Source: Bondarzewia mesenterica (lineage: Eukaryota; Basidiomycota; Agaricomycetes; Russulales; Bondarzewiaceae). Taken from it: a stretch of 36,553 nt of DNA. Shown here in pieces: positions 22,522-31,316 of this stretch (position 1 is its first letter; each line of letters opens with the position of its first letter). The notes beneath the pieces are model-generated. The model searched no databases. It was not told where the DNA came from and was given only the letters and a program-made list of their open reading frames with translations. The position numbers and the translations under genes are program-made. The stretch covers positions 1 to 36,553 of the forward strand of contig SGPL01000346.1 in the NCBI GenBank assembly GCA_004802705.1. Direction: 5' to 3'.

Positions 22522-23121
22522 ATGGATCTGTGCTGGCATGCCGCTCTTGCGCTTACATCGACGGCGTTGCCACTCATCTTGATCTGGTCTCATGCCAACC
22601 CTGCAATCATCCCATCGCACACTCGCGACTATAGTGCGTCATTCTCCCCAGTTTGCAGCATAGAGAGAATACTCAACGAGATTGACGACTTCTTTTGCAG
22701 CGTGTGTCGGTGGTAGTTACCTCCTCACATGGCCACTCCCAGAGATGGATAACATCATCATGTACCCAGAAGACTCGCACCATTACGCCCTTCGTACACC
22801 AGAGGGCGCAGCTGAATGGCATGCACTTCTCCCTTTCGATGATACCCATAGTGGTTTCCCCAACGGGACCATAATTTCCATAATTCAGGCCCGCATGACC
22901 GCCCCTTCACGGTCGCGATGTTCCACCAGCTAGAATGCCTCGATATCATCCGGAATGCACTCGCCTTCCCGATCCATTCCAAAGACTCATGTGGCAAGAA
23001 CCTCAGAGATCATTGCGTCAAATATCTGAGGCAGGCTGTCCTTTGCCACGCTCACACAGACCTCGAATCTATACTCTTTGACCAAGGCCCCAAGATCGCG
23101 GGCCTGACAAGATCAATGTGA
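22522..23121 (+). CDS. UstYa/DUF3328-like protein, variant or decaying copy
   Basis: UstYa-family proteins are membrane-anchored, probably copper-dependent oxidases in fungal peptide and other secondary-metabolite pathways. The model has ATG 22522, intron 22634-22700 and a second possible intron 22851-22888, giving 164 residues. Seen: an N-terminal membrane segment (ALALTSTALPLILIW), SYLLTWPLPEMDNIIMYPED, HYALRTPEGAAEWHALLP, RPFTVAMFHQLECLDIIRNA, HCVKYLRQAVLC and GPKIAGLT. The two H-x2-H-C motifs are altered: HQLEC has Glu for the second His, and LRDHC lacks the first His. The 38-nt intron is very short and may instead be a -1 frameshift. Family-like CRDRGVLYDG continues in another frame just after the stop, suggesting a second frameshift. 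So it may be a pseudogene. Confidence 0.7.
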
Positions 23122-23748
23122 TATGTCGTGATCGGGGGGTGCTGTATGATGGGAAGCAGAGGGGCAAGCCGACTCCAGGCGAATGTGCGAGGGTTGGAAT
23201 ACCTAAGGAAGAGAGTGCTTGGGCATCTCCGACGCCACTGAGGAGCAGAAGCTATGGCGTAGTGATGGCTCCCGCAGAAAGAACGACCTCTTTCGATGCC
23301 CGGATAGTCATGCGCGAACGTATGTTTGGTCAACTGCACTATTATGGGATCAACTTGTTACGATTGTGCATTCCTACTTGTGCGACTTTGAGCGAGCTCG
23401 ACAGCGCGCAATTCGGGGACAGGTGTCCTGCGCGCCTACATTAAACAATCGAGTTACCTGTGTCTGTATCACAACGTCAAGATTGGGACGGCGTAGCGCA
23501 GGATGCACATAAGCGGTCGCAGAGCTGCTGCGAGAGCCGAGACCGGCCGTGGATTGAAGCCAACCTGGACAAAGAGAGAGGCTAAAACCTAGGTGACCAC
23601 CGGCCAAGAAATGTTAGGAAATAACCACACCAACGCCGATCGTATCGTATCGCCCGCATTATTGTCCAGATTGAAAGGGAAGACAATGAGGTCTGTTTCT
23701 GTCGAGACGAGGATGCGAGGATCGATATCATACACAGTAGCATTAAAA
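23122..23748. other. Possible decayed 3' part of the UstYa-like gene, then intergenic
   Basis: From 23118 a frame reads CRDRGVLYDGKQRGKPTP, which fits the usual CRDW-x-x-x-Y end of UstYa-like proteins but is out of frame with the upstream exon. Beyond about 23200 there are only overlapping short frames on both strands (e.g. 23219-23512) without a recognisable family, up to the stop of the Zn2Cys6 gene. Confidence 0.4.
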
Positions 23749-24732
23749 TCAGTAATTTTGATGCGGTTGGACAATATACCGTGCCGTCCTTTCATTCCGC
23801 AGACGGTTGACGATACCTTGAGCACTTTGGAGTTGCTGGAGTGCTACGTGGAGCGACTGTCGCGCTTTAATGACGGCCGCGTATGAGTCCTTCAGGCGTT
23901 TGGTCGCATCATCCAGACAAATGTGCGCTTGAGACAATCTGAGGTCGTCATCTTCCAACGCGCGGTCTTCCGTAATGGGGAATTGGAACGACGAGGGAAA
24001 TTCATGAAATGGCATATAAAATCACAAGGCGACGGAAATTCCTTACCTTTCCCATTTTCCACCGTTGAATCCTCCGTCACCTCCATCCCTTGCTCCACTC
24101 CTGCGCGGGCAACGCCTTCATCATCCACGATCTCGACGCCAGACAACGATTCTGTCATCGTCTTGATGGGCCTTGTGTGCTTGGGTTTTGGCGGCACGAT
24201 TGCTGTGTGCCCGCTCTGTTGCGGGACGTTTTTGTCCTTGGCCTGGGAGGTCTCATCGGCCTTACGCTTGTTTCCCTTTAAATGTGGGCTGACCAGGCTG
24301 CATCCGGTCCTCCTTCTTGCGCATTCCTGGCACCGCCCCTTGGACCGTTCTAACTTCTTGCAAACGATTTGTTTCTTCTCGCAGTGGTCGCAGGGAGGGT
24401 TATTCTTTGTCTTCCTCATGTCTTCTCCGTACTCCCTTGTGCTTCTCTCTTCAGCCCATTGCTCTTCTTCGCGCGCCTCGTCGGACGGCCACACGACCAG
24501 TCCCTCTCGAGCCTTCGCAGCACGTAGCTCATCCTGAATTGTTTCCGCGTGTTTTCAATTATTATTCCATTGAAATCATTTGAATTCGTACCAGAACGTT
24601 CTCAAGGTGATCGAACCACTCCAGCCACCGCCTTCGATCGTCTTTCTTGGGCTCGGTCCCCACGCGCTGACGGATGATGAGAGCCATCGCCACGGCTTTT
24701 CCACTCAGGGGGGGATAAAGGGATGGTGACAT
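23749..24732 (-). CDS. Small Zn2Cys6-type protein with C-terminal coiled coil
   Basis: Three exons (24732-24592, 24533-24047, 23966-23749) give 281 residues; both splices keep frame. The N terminus MSPSLYPPLSGKAVAMALII leads into an acidic/charged helix-like stretch (RRRWLEWFDHLENVLDELRA, EEEQWAEERSTREYGEDM). The centre carries six cysteines, CDHC...C...C..C......C, spaced C-x2-C-x6-C-x9-C-x2-C-x6-C, which is the fungal Zn2Cys6 binuclear cluster pattern with basic residues between. A lysine-rich linker follows and then a probable coiled coil (SYAAVIKARQSLHVALQQLQ). Zn2Cys6 proteins are usually transcription factors, but the cluster here is mid-protein and there is no fungal_trans middle domain, so a DNA-binding role is inferred, not shown. 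Confidence 0.75.
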
Positions 24733-25670
24733 TGTATGGTGCGTGTTTATGAAGATAAACTGGAGCGGGGGATAGGCAAGGGATAGGCGAGTCAGTTGCA
24801 AACTCCTGGAGAATCACGCGAGGCTACAGTGCGTTGCATAATAATCTGCAGGTCGCGCCGCGCGACAACTTGTTTGTCCATATATGACTTGTTGTAACCT
24901 CGCGGCCGCTTTTGCGACACGGATATCCTGAGGTACGAAGGTTGAAGGAAGTGTCTACAACCTGCCACTGGGAGACTAGCCGACCCTTGAATTCTGTCCT
25001 TGTATCCGTGAGCTTTTCCTCGATTGATATAAGACTCATCTGCCGCAGGATTGTGGATGAGATATCTTCAGAGCACCAACGAACTCACTCGCCCCATCTC
25101 TTCTCTCCTGAAGAGTTAAATTTCTACATTCAGATTGCCTCACTATGTCTCTCTCGAGCCCACTTCTACTACACCAGAGCAGCGCCTTGGCAGACATGCT
25201 CCCACAATCCAATTGTTCCAAGCAAATGACCTGGGCGACAAACTGTCACGCGACGTCGTCACTGCTGTTGCCGACGCTGGCAGAATAACTGAGACTTTTC
25301 GAATAATCTCGAGAAACGTATATACTTACGGCATCACCCGCGAATACTTGGGCGATATCTATGGAGAGTGATCGGGTTTCCGCTACGTGAGTATGCTCCA
25401 CATGATTCCAATGCAGTCTTTTACTAATGATCATATCGGCGCGAACGCTGCGGCTATAGTAGCGATATGTCGACGTGCTGCATAGTGCGAAAGTACAAGC
25501 GATGTCGTCTCTTGCCACCCCTCTCGTGCATTCATATTCCTAATCGCGCACCGTGAATTTTGTTCAAAATCTATCTGCAACGCCGTCTTCGGTATTTTGG
25601 TCAGTCCTCATAACTGTGAATGTGTAATGCAAAGAGACTGGTTTCGAATCCCACACCGACGTCGTCTTAG
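24733..25670. other. No resolved gene; some protein-like fragments
   Basis: Upstream of the Zn2Cys6 gene. Plus-strand fragments such as SPEELNFYIQIASLCLSRAH (25090-25160 region) and DLGDKLSRDVVTAVADAGRI (25210-25290 region) look protein-like but lie in different frames and could not be joined by convincing introns. They may be exons of the unidentified gene at 25671-26116 or relics. Confidence 0.3.
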
Positions 25671-26116
25671 AACCTCAGACACAAGGAACTGGCCGGGAGC
25701 AACAACAGCGTTGAGGCGTTCAAGATTTTCTCCGCCGATATATTGGACTCTCTGGGCAAATTCGGCTCAGACTATAACTTCTCCGATATGCTCAAAGAGC
25801 ACGCCAGAAATCTCTTCTTGTTTGCTGCGGTATGGAACGATACTGCGAGCATATGTTCTGGAACCACAGAGTTGCTCAGCTTTGCTATAAACGAGGTTGT
25901 ACGTCCATTTCCTGTCCCACTTTGATTGATCATCAAATTGAGGTCTGCTCTTTACAACGTCCATCGGACCCCGACAGTCTGTACCCAAGGTCTTTTTCTG
26001 AACTTCACAAACAAGCTCAACAGAAATTTGATGCAGTCGCCGCGCCTCTCACCCGTTATGCCGAAGATATTGATATAGTGACCTTTCCTGCCATCTTGGG
26101 ATTGATATATCTGTGA
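25671..26116 (+). CDS. Unidentified coding fragments (possible gene relic)
   Basis: After an acceptor-like CTTAG at 25670 one frame reads NLRHKELAGSNNSVEAFKIF, continues SDMLKEHARNLFLFAAVWND and stops at about 25925. A second frame (25945-26116) reads FSELHKQAQQKFDAVAAPLT and ends ILGLIYL. Composition and residue pattern look like alpha-helical protein, but no family was recognised and no complete gene can be assembled. Possibly the 3' exons of a lineage-specific gene whose 5' exons lie in 24900-25380, or a decayed copy. Confidence 0.3.
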
Positions 26117-26409
26117 CTCTTCCTTCAGCTTATCAGGATTGCGCACCACTTACCACTTCACAAAACTAGAAATTATCATAGCATCGATGCATTAAAACAT
26201 CGTGTGAAGAGGGCAGGGCTTTATCGGCCTCACAGATGATATCTGTGAGATGGCACAATGTTTTATGTCCTGTTCAAGTATGACCGAAGCCAGAGCAGAC
26301 GACGGTTCAAAACTCAGTTGGAGGACAAAAGCCACACATGGAGGCAGAGCAGCGGCTGCATCTCATATAAATTCACACAAACTAAGCACAGAAGCTCCAA
26401 ATTTGAAAT

Positions 26410-29400
26410 CTAAAATACATAACTTCGATTGAACATAGTAGAATCCCTGACCACAGTCGTGTGCTTGAGTATGTGCCCACCGCCGACCCATTTTTCGTAG
26501 TTGAATGTGATAGGCAGCGCATCTGTCTCAACGGATGGGTCCACGGAGATGCGCTGCAGGAACGCAATCGACGCATCGTCCAGCACGTCGTCCGTGTCCG
26601 GCACCTGTCCTGCAGCCAACTGCACTGCCAGTTCGTACTTGAGCAAGTCTTTTTCACCTGGTCCTGCGTCCTGATCATCGTTCATCATGTCTTGACACTG
26701 ATCGATGTATCTGTCTCCCATGCGGATGGGTTAAAAATGGCACGGGAAGAGCAAGATGGTGTGCACATACCGTTGATACTCTTCCTCTTCTTTCTTCGAG
26801 ACGGTAGGGTCAAGTAGTTGCTTCGCTATCGTGCCGGTGAAATGCATGTCAGGCTCGGCATCGTTCTTCTTGCCATTCGCATCTGCTCGCGAGGAATGCG
26901 ATTTGTATGTGTCGCGGACACTCGATATGGCATTGGCGCCGATCAACCGGCGGACGCCGTGGAGGATCCTGTCAAAATCACATTGTGCATGGATGTCCAC
27001 GCCAGGAGGAGGAAGGGCACATACCATGGAGGGTTGGTAACCGCATGGTGATGTGGATGGAAGGGGCTCTGATTGACATCTCGAACGGTTTTCCTGTCGA
27101 GAAATTTAGGAAATGACGGTTAAAAGGGGAATCAAGCTCACCCAGGTAATTTTAGGGTACTGTTCATCGAGTATGCGAAGTGTTTCCCTAGAGAGGTGAA
27201 CAACAGCGGCCTGTAGTACTCAATCCAGAAGTCGCTTGATCGCTTGACGAAAAAGTCTATTCCACTCTGGCAAGTCTCCAGCACAAACGCTGACTGCAAG
27301 TGCTCCTTGTGATACCATTCTTGATAGCCACTCCGTTTCGGTCGCCTGGTCACGGTATTATCACTGCGGATGCCCAGGAAAAGGTCAATGGCAGTTTGTT
27401 TGTCCGCATCTATAAGGGATGATGAGGTCTAGAATAATCTGATTAACACGAGATCCACACTCACCAAGGAGAGAGTTGGTATAGTATCGTCTAAAATTCT
27501 CGATGATATCGCGGGAATGACTGTTCCAATGGGGAAGTCGACGATAGGTCTCTACTCTGTTGACCAAAGCACTACCGGTATACTGTAAGGCAAGTACTAC
27601 AGAATATGGGTGCTCAATTCTTCAAATAGATACTTTGATTGAATACTCACTGTCGCCATGATCATGGTACATCTCAGTAAGCATGTTGACCGAGTCCGAA
27701 TCGAAGGCCAAGTTGGGGCTATCGACGATTCCCAACGCGTACAATTGATGACCAAGAGCGCGCTTTCCAAAGACGAACTGTGCGGCGTTCGTGCGGTCGA
27801 GACAATCAACGCAATTCGTCCTACAGACGCCGTTCTGAAGCAACATACTATTACGCCAGACAGTGCTGTATTCGTTCAAGATGATCTCAGAAAAAGTCGT
27901 CGTAAGAGATTGCGAGGCCTTACCTTCGGTCGCTCCGAAGATGATGAGAATACGGCTCGGGTCCTGAATGGAAGAAACCCGTCATTTGTATTGATTCCTC
28001 GGCGAGGTCCTCCAAATAGCTGATGACGTCCTGCGTCTTCCTGACCGACCAAGAGTAAAAGCAATGAACACCACGCTGGCTGATGACACGCACTCTTTAT
28101 ATGCGCGGGACATATCCCACGCCCTGTACTCCATCTTCTTGTGCGCCGGCAAGAACTGGTTCAAATAGTCCACGCAGCGGGTATACTCGTCCAACAGCTT
28201 CGACTCGCGGGGTTGCGGTTCGCGTTTTTTGATTAAGTTGAGGATCATGATCGGGGTACCGTACCGCGCAAAGAGGTCATCGAAATGTTGAGATGCGGCG
28301 GTGTAGAAGGGGTCAACGACACTAACTAAAAGCATATATGAGGCGGTTGCGCTCTTAAAGGGCATATCTGACGTACTCTCTATCGGAGGCTTGGGGCTCA
28401 TGCTGTTTTGTTCCTGCGTCCAGTATATAGGTATACTTCCACGATACTGCATTGAACTTAGCGATCGGTCTACAGCGCAGGTCAGGAAGTTGTTTACCTG
28501 AACGTAACTGGTGTAATTGGGATTGAGGCGGCGTCCAGGGCCTTCTTGGGCATCGCTCCTTTGGGCTGGATAGTAGAACGGTGTCGTTAGTGCTTCTGAC
28601 ACAATTTGCTCCGTCTCCACTTCATTGGCAACATTGCCCTGTTAATGAAATACATCAGCCTCTCGTAGAAAAATCAATAGCGTCCACGGACTTCGTCATT
28701 AACTCCACGCTTGAGATACCGGGCACCAGCAAAATGCCGCGACCTCCGAGCAATCAGCGTTATATATACGACACGCCCAAGTACCGTGAGTTCTGCAAGG
28801 GCATTCAGACATGTATTTCAGTAGGAGAAACAGAGAAGAAGACCAACGGACTGGCTTGGTCAACGTGCCCGTGTATGAGCGGCAAGACCCAGTGAGATCT
28901 CATACGGGATCGCTCGGCATCTTTGAAGGCTGCTGCGAACAATCGATAGTTCCATGCATACCTATCATTGAAAGGCCAATCCCCGCATAGATTCTGTGAG
29001 GTCAAATTACTTTGCAGAGAAGACGTGAGGTCATAGGTATAACTGGATTAGAATATTAGCGTCATAAATTCTTTAGGCGACTTACACTGTTACCTGAAAT
29101 AAAAGTTCTTGGACATATCGACCTGTTTGAAGATGCTCATAAGCCGTTGTTCTTCCCCAGGCTTGTCGGTCTTGTACGAGGGGCAAATAGGCACTATTTC
29201 CGTATTTTCGCAATGATACAGATAGTGACCGCCGAGAAGAGCAACGACGGAGCGCTTCGTGATGAGAATCATGTACCATGCAGCGGTGAACTTGATGAAG
29301 CCTGTAAATTTATGCATATTTGCACCTCATAACTTGAGCATGGGTCTTGTAGACCTACCGACGATGCCAAAGAAGACCCTGGGCTTGCCCAACCCGCCAC

Positions 29401-29812
29401 AAGCCTTATTACCATCGTCCAGCATTTTGAGCATGGCAGTCATCTGCTTCCCAGAGTACACCGCTTCATCCTCAATCACTTCCAGCTCCTCATGGGACGT
29501 TCGATCCACCTTCACGATGCGATGATACGAGTCGGAAGTATTCGAAGCGACGATGAAGAAGCGGAGACGGTTCTCGTAAAGAATAAACTTGTTATAGCCG
29601 AGGGTATCATTCGGTCCAGTAGATGATGTCTTGATGCTCCGCTGTGGAGCATAGGATGGGGTGGAGTTGGGCGGGCTCTTCGTGGAGGAGAGCGCAAGGG
29701 TGCGGGGGGTCGATGTCGGGGTATAGTCACTTGCAATAGATGGTGGGCGAATGAACGCAGGAAATTCAGAACGAGATCCGGGTGAGAGTATTTGTTGGGG
29801 GGAATCCGACAT
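26410..29812 (-). CDS. FIG4: FIG4-type polyphosphoinositide phosphatase (SAC domain)
   Basis: Phosphatase that removes the 5-phosphate from PI(3,5)P2 on vacuole/endosome membranes, acting in the Fab1-Vac14-Fig4 complex. Start ATG is at 29810-29812 with a serine/proline-rich leader. SAC-domain landmarks in order are [35 protein letters not shown], the exon with [52 protein letters not shown], then [18 protein letters not shown]. The catalytic C-x5-R loop is intact in [19 protein letters not shown]. After it come the FIG4-type C-terminal blocks ([52 protein letters not shown]) and stop 26410-26412. Many short introns; the splice before the catalytic exon was checked and keeps frame. A retroelement starts about 230 bp upstream in the opposite direction. 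Confidence 0.92.
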
Positions 29813-30234
29813 TGATATTCAGTTCGAGCTGCATGCACATTGCAACTTACATTGAAAGTACCTTTCTGGCCACCGCGAGGAACGCGCTCGTCACCACAAG
29901 CGGATTGGTCAGCTGTAATGACTCAGAAAAAATACAGAAACTTTGTAGTGCGCACTACAAGTTGTTATATAAGCTCGATTTGCAGCAAGTGTTGAGATCG
30001 GAGATCGCCTCATGTCACGATTATTCTGAGTAAGCTAAGATGGATCGAGCAAGTGTAGAGGGGGTGTGTTGCTCGGGGTCAATGCGGCGGATCACGTGAC
30101 GGTCCGCTTTGTCCTGTGACCAAAGCGCGAATGCGCCACGGTGGCCATGTCTCACTTACAAGCTACGTTTCTCGTTCTCAATGGCCTCGTTTCCTTTTGT
30201 CTCTGTTTTAGTGGCTCAGCTTTGATATCCTACG

Positions 30235-30244
30235 TATATAAAAG
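30235..30244 (+). promoter_or_regulatory. TATA box of retroelement copy 1
   Basis: TATATAAAAG lies 110 nt before the gag ATG, and the identical motif occurs in copy 2. Upstream (30090-30150) the shared leader carries an E-box-like ATCACGTGAC and a small inverted repeat (CGCTTTGTC...GACCAAAGCG). Expected transcription start would be near 30265-30275, within the hairpin that follows. Confidence 0.65.
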
Positions 30245-30245
30245 C

Positions 30246-30299
30246 CTGCGAGAGCGGGGCAGTCTTTCCTCATCTCGTTCTGACTGCCCGCGCTCGCAG
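30246..30299 (+). repeat. Inverted repeat / hairpin in the retroelement leader, copy 1
   Basis: CTGCGAGAGCGGGGCAG (30246-30262) pairs with CTGCCCGCGCTCGCAG (30284-30299) with one mismatch and one bulge, around a 21-nt loop. The stem is GC-rich and starts directly after the TATA box. Copy 2 has the same stem, with the 3' arm present twice. Confidence 0.75.
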
Positions 30300-30344
30300 T
30301 CACATGCTCGTTCTCACACTTAGTTTTTACGCAATCTCATTTGC

Positions 30345-31316
30345 ATGAGTCGTGACACACGCGGTCGCTTCCAATCTCGCCAGCCAATCACATCGTCTTC
30401 CACTCCAATGGCAGATAACAACCCTACTCCCGATACGGTCAGCACGATCAGCACGGTCAGCACGGAGCAATTCGAAACCCTGGCTACCCAGGTCGCCGAA
30501 CTCTGTCAGCTTCTGCAAACTGCGGTCCAGTTAGGAAATACCATGCCACAAGCCAACCCCGCTCCGGCAGTCCCTCAACCGGAACCCGCCCCCGTAGCCA
30601 ACCCTCCGTTGGGAACGGCAGGTGGCTTCATGCCCCCGGCATCTGTCGATCCAGCTGCCGGTGCATCCCCGTCTCTTCTTTCCCTCTTTCCCCAAGTCGA
30701 GGCGGCAGTCATCACTGCCATTATCAATCACGACCTCCGGGCCGCGGACCTCTACAAACTCGATCCGCAGTACCGAGATAAGGCCGAATGGCGAGTATTG
30801 TCCCTGAATGGGGATACCTTGGAACTCCAAACGGGCGACTCGGCAGCTCGGGAATACAAATCCCTGAATTCCATCATCATACCCCTGGGCACCTACTTCT
30901 CCGTTCTCAGCGTCGCTCTAGCCCCCCAGATTCCTACCCAGATCGGCCAGATCACCACTCACTTCTGGTCTTACGTCACCTCGCTTCACCAATTCGCCAC
31001 CGAGTACAACTGGGCAGCTGTCTCCGGTTACCACACGGAGTTCTTCACGGCCCGCCGGCGCGAAATGCAACAAGGAGATTACTCACGCTGGGGCATCATC
31101 GACGTTGATATCCAATCACGTCGCCTGGTCGGGCATAACAAATCCATCACCCGCACGGCTTCAGCCACACTGAAGCCGGCAAGGAAATCAGGAGGGCCTG
31201 GCTATTGCATGAAGTACAACTCCGGGCAATGCACCACCACCCCGTGCCCATGGGGACGACCGCACACGTGCTCCACTTGCGGACAGAATCACCCAGTCAC
31301 GGAGCACAAGAACTAG
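30345..31316 (+). CDS. Retroelement gag-like ORF1, copy 1
   Basis: 323 residues from ATG 30345 to TAG 31314-31316. An N-terminal arginine/serine region leads to a short coiled coil (TEQFETLATQVAELCQLLQT), a proline/alanine linker and a globular part (SLFPQVEAAVITAIINHDLR; IPLGTYFSVLSVALAPQIP). The C terminus holds two metal-binding motifs: GYCMKYNSGQCTTTPCPWG followed by His (C-x7-C-x4-C-x5-H), then CSTCGQNHPVTEHK (C-x2-C with two His). This would be the RNA-binding coat protein. The next frame continues in phase after the UAG. A 14-codon upstream ORF starts at ATG 30304 and its stop overlaps this ATG. Confidence 0.82.
   Translation: MSRDTRGRFQSRQPITSSSTPMADNNPTPDTVSTISTVSTEQFETLATQVAELCQLLQTAVQLGNTMPQANPAPAVPQPEPAPVANPPLGTAGGFMPPASVDPAAGASPSLLSLFPQVEAAVITAIINHDLRAADLYKLDPQYRDKAEWRVLSLNGDTLELQTGDSAAREYKSLNSIIIPLGTYFSVLSVALAPQIPTQIGQITTHFWSYVTSLHQFATEYNWAAVSGYHTEFFTARRREMQQGDYSRWGIIDVDIQSRRLVGHNKSITRTASATLKPARKSGGPGYCMKYNSGQCTTTPCPWGRPHTCSTCGQNHPVTEHKN

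Noticed and set aside
25590..25660. tRNA-Met-like sequence (CAGTCCTCATAA ... GGTTTCGAATCCC)
   Set aside because: The loop and B-box resemble a tRNA, but there is no room for a variable loop and T stem, no matching acceptor strand and no good A box.
27658..28023. 121-codon plus-strand frame across the FIG4 catalytic exon
   Set aside because: Antisense shadow of a clearly conserved coding exon with the C-x5-R loop on the minus strand.
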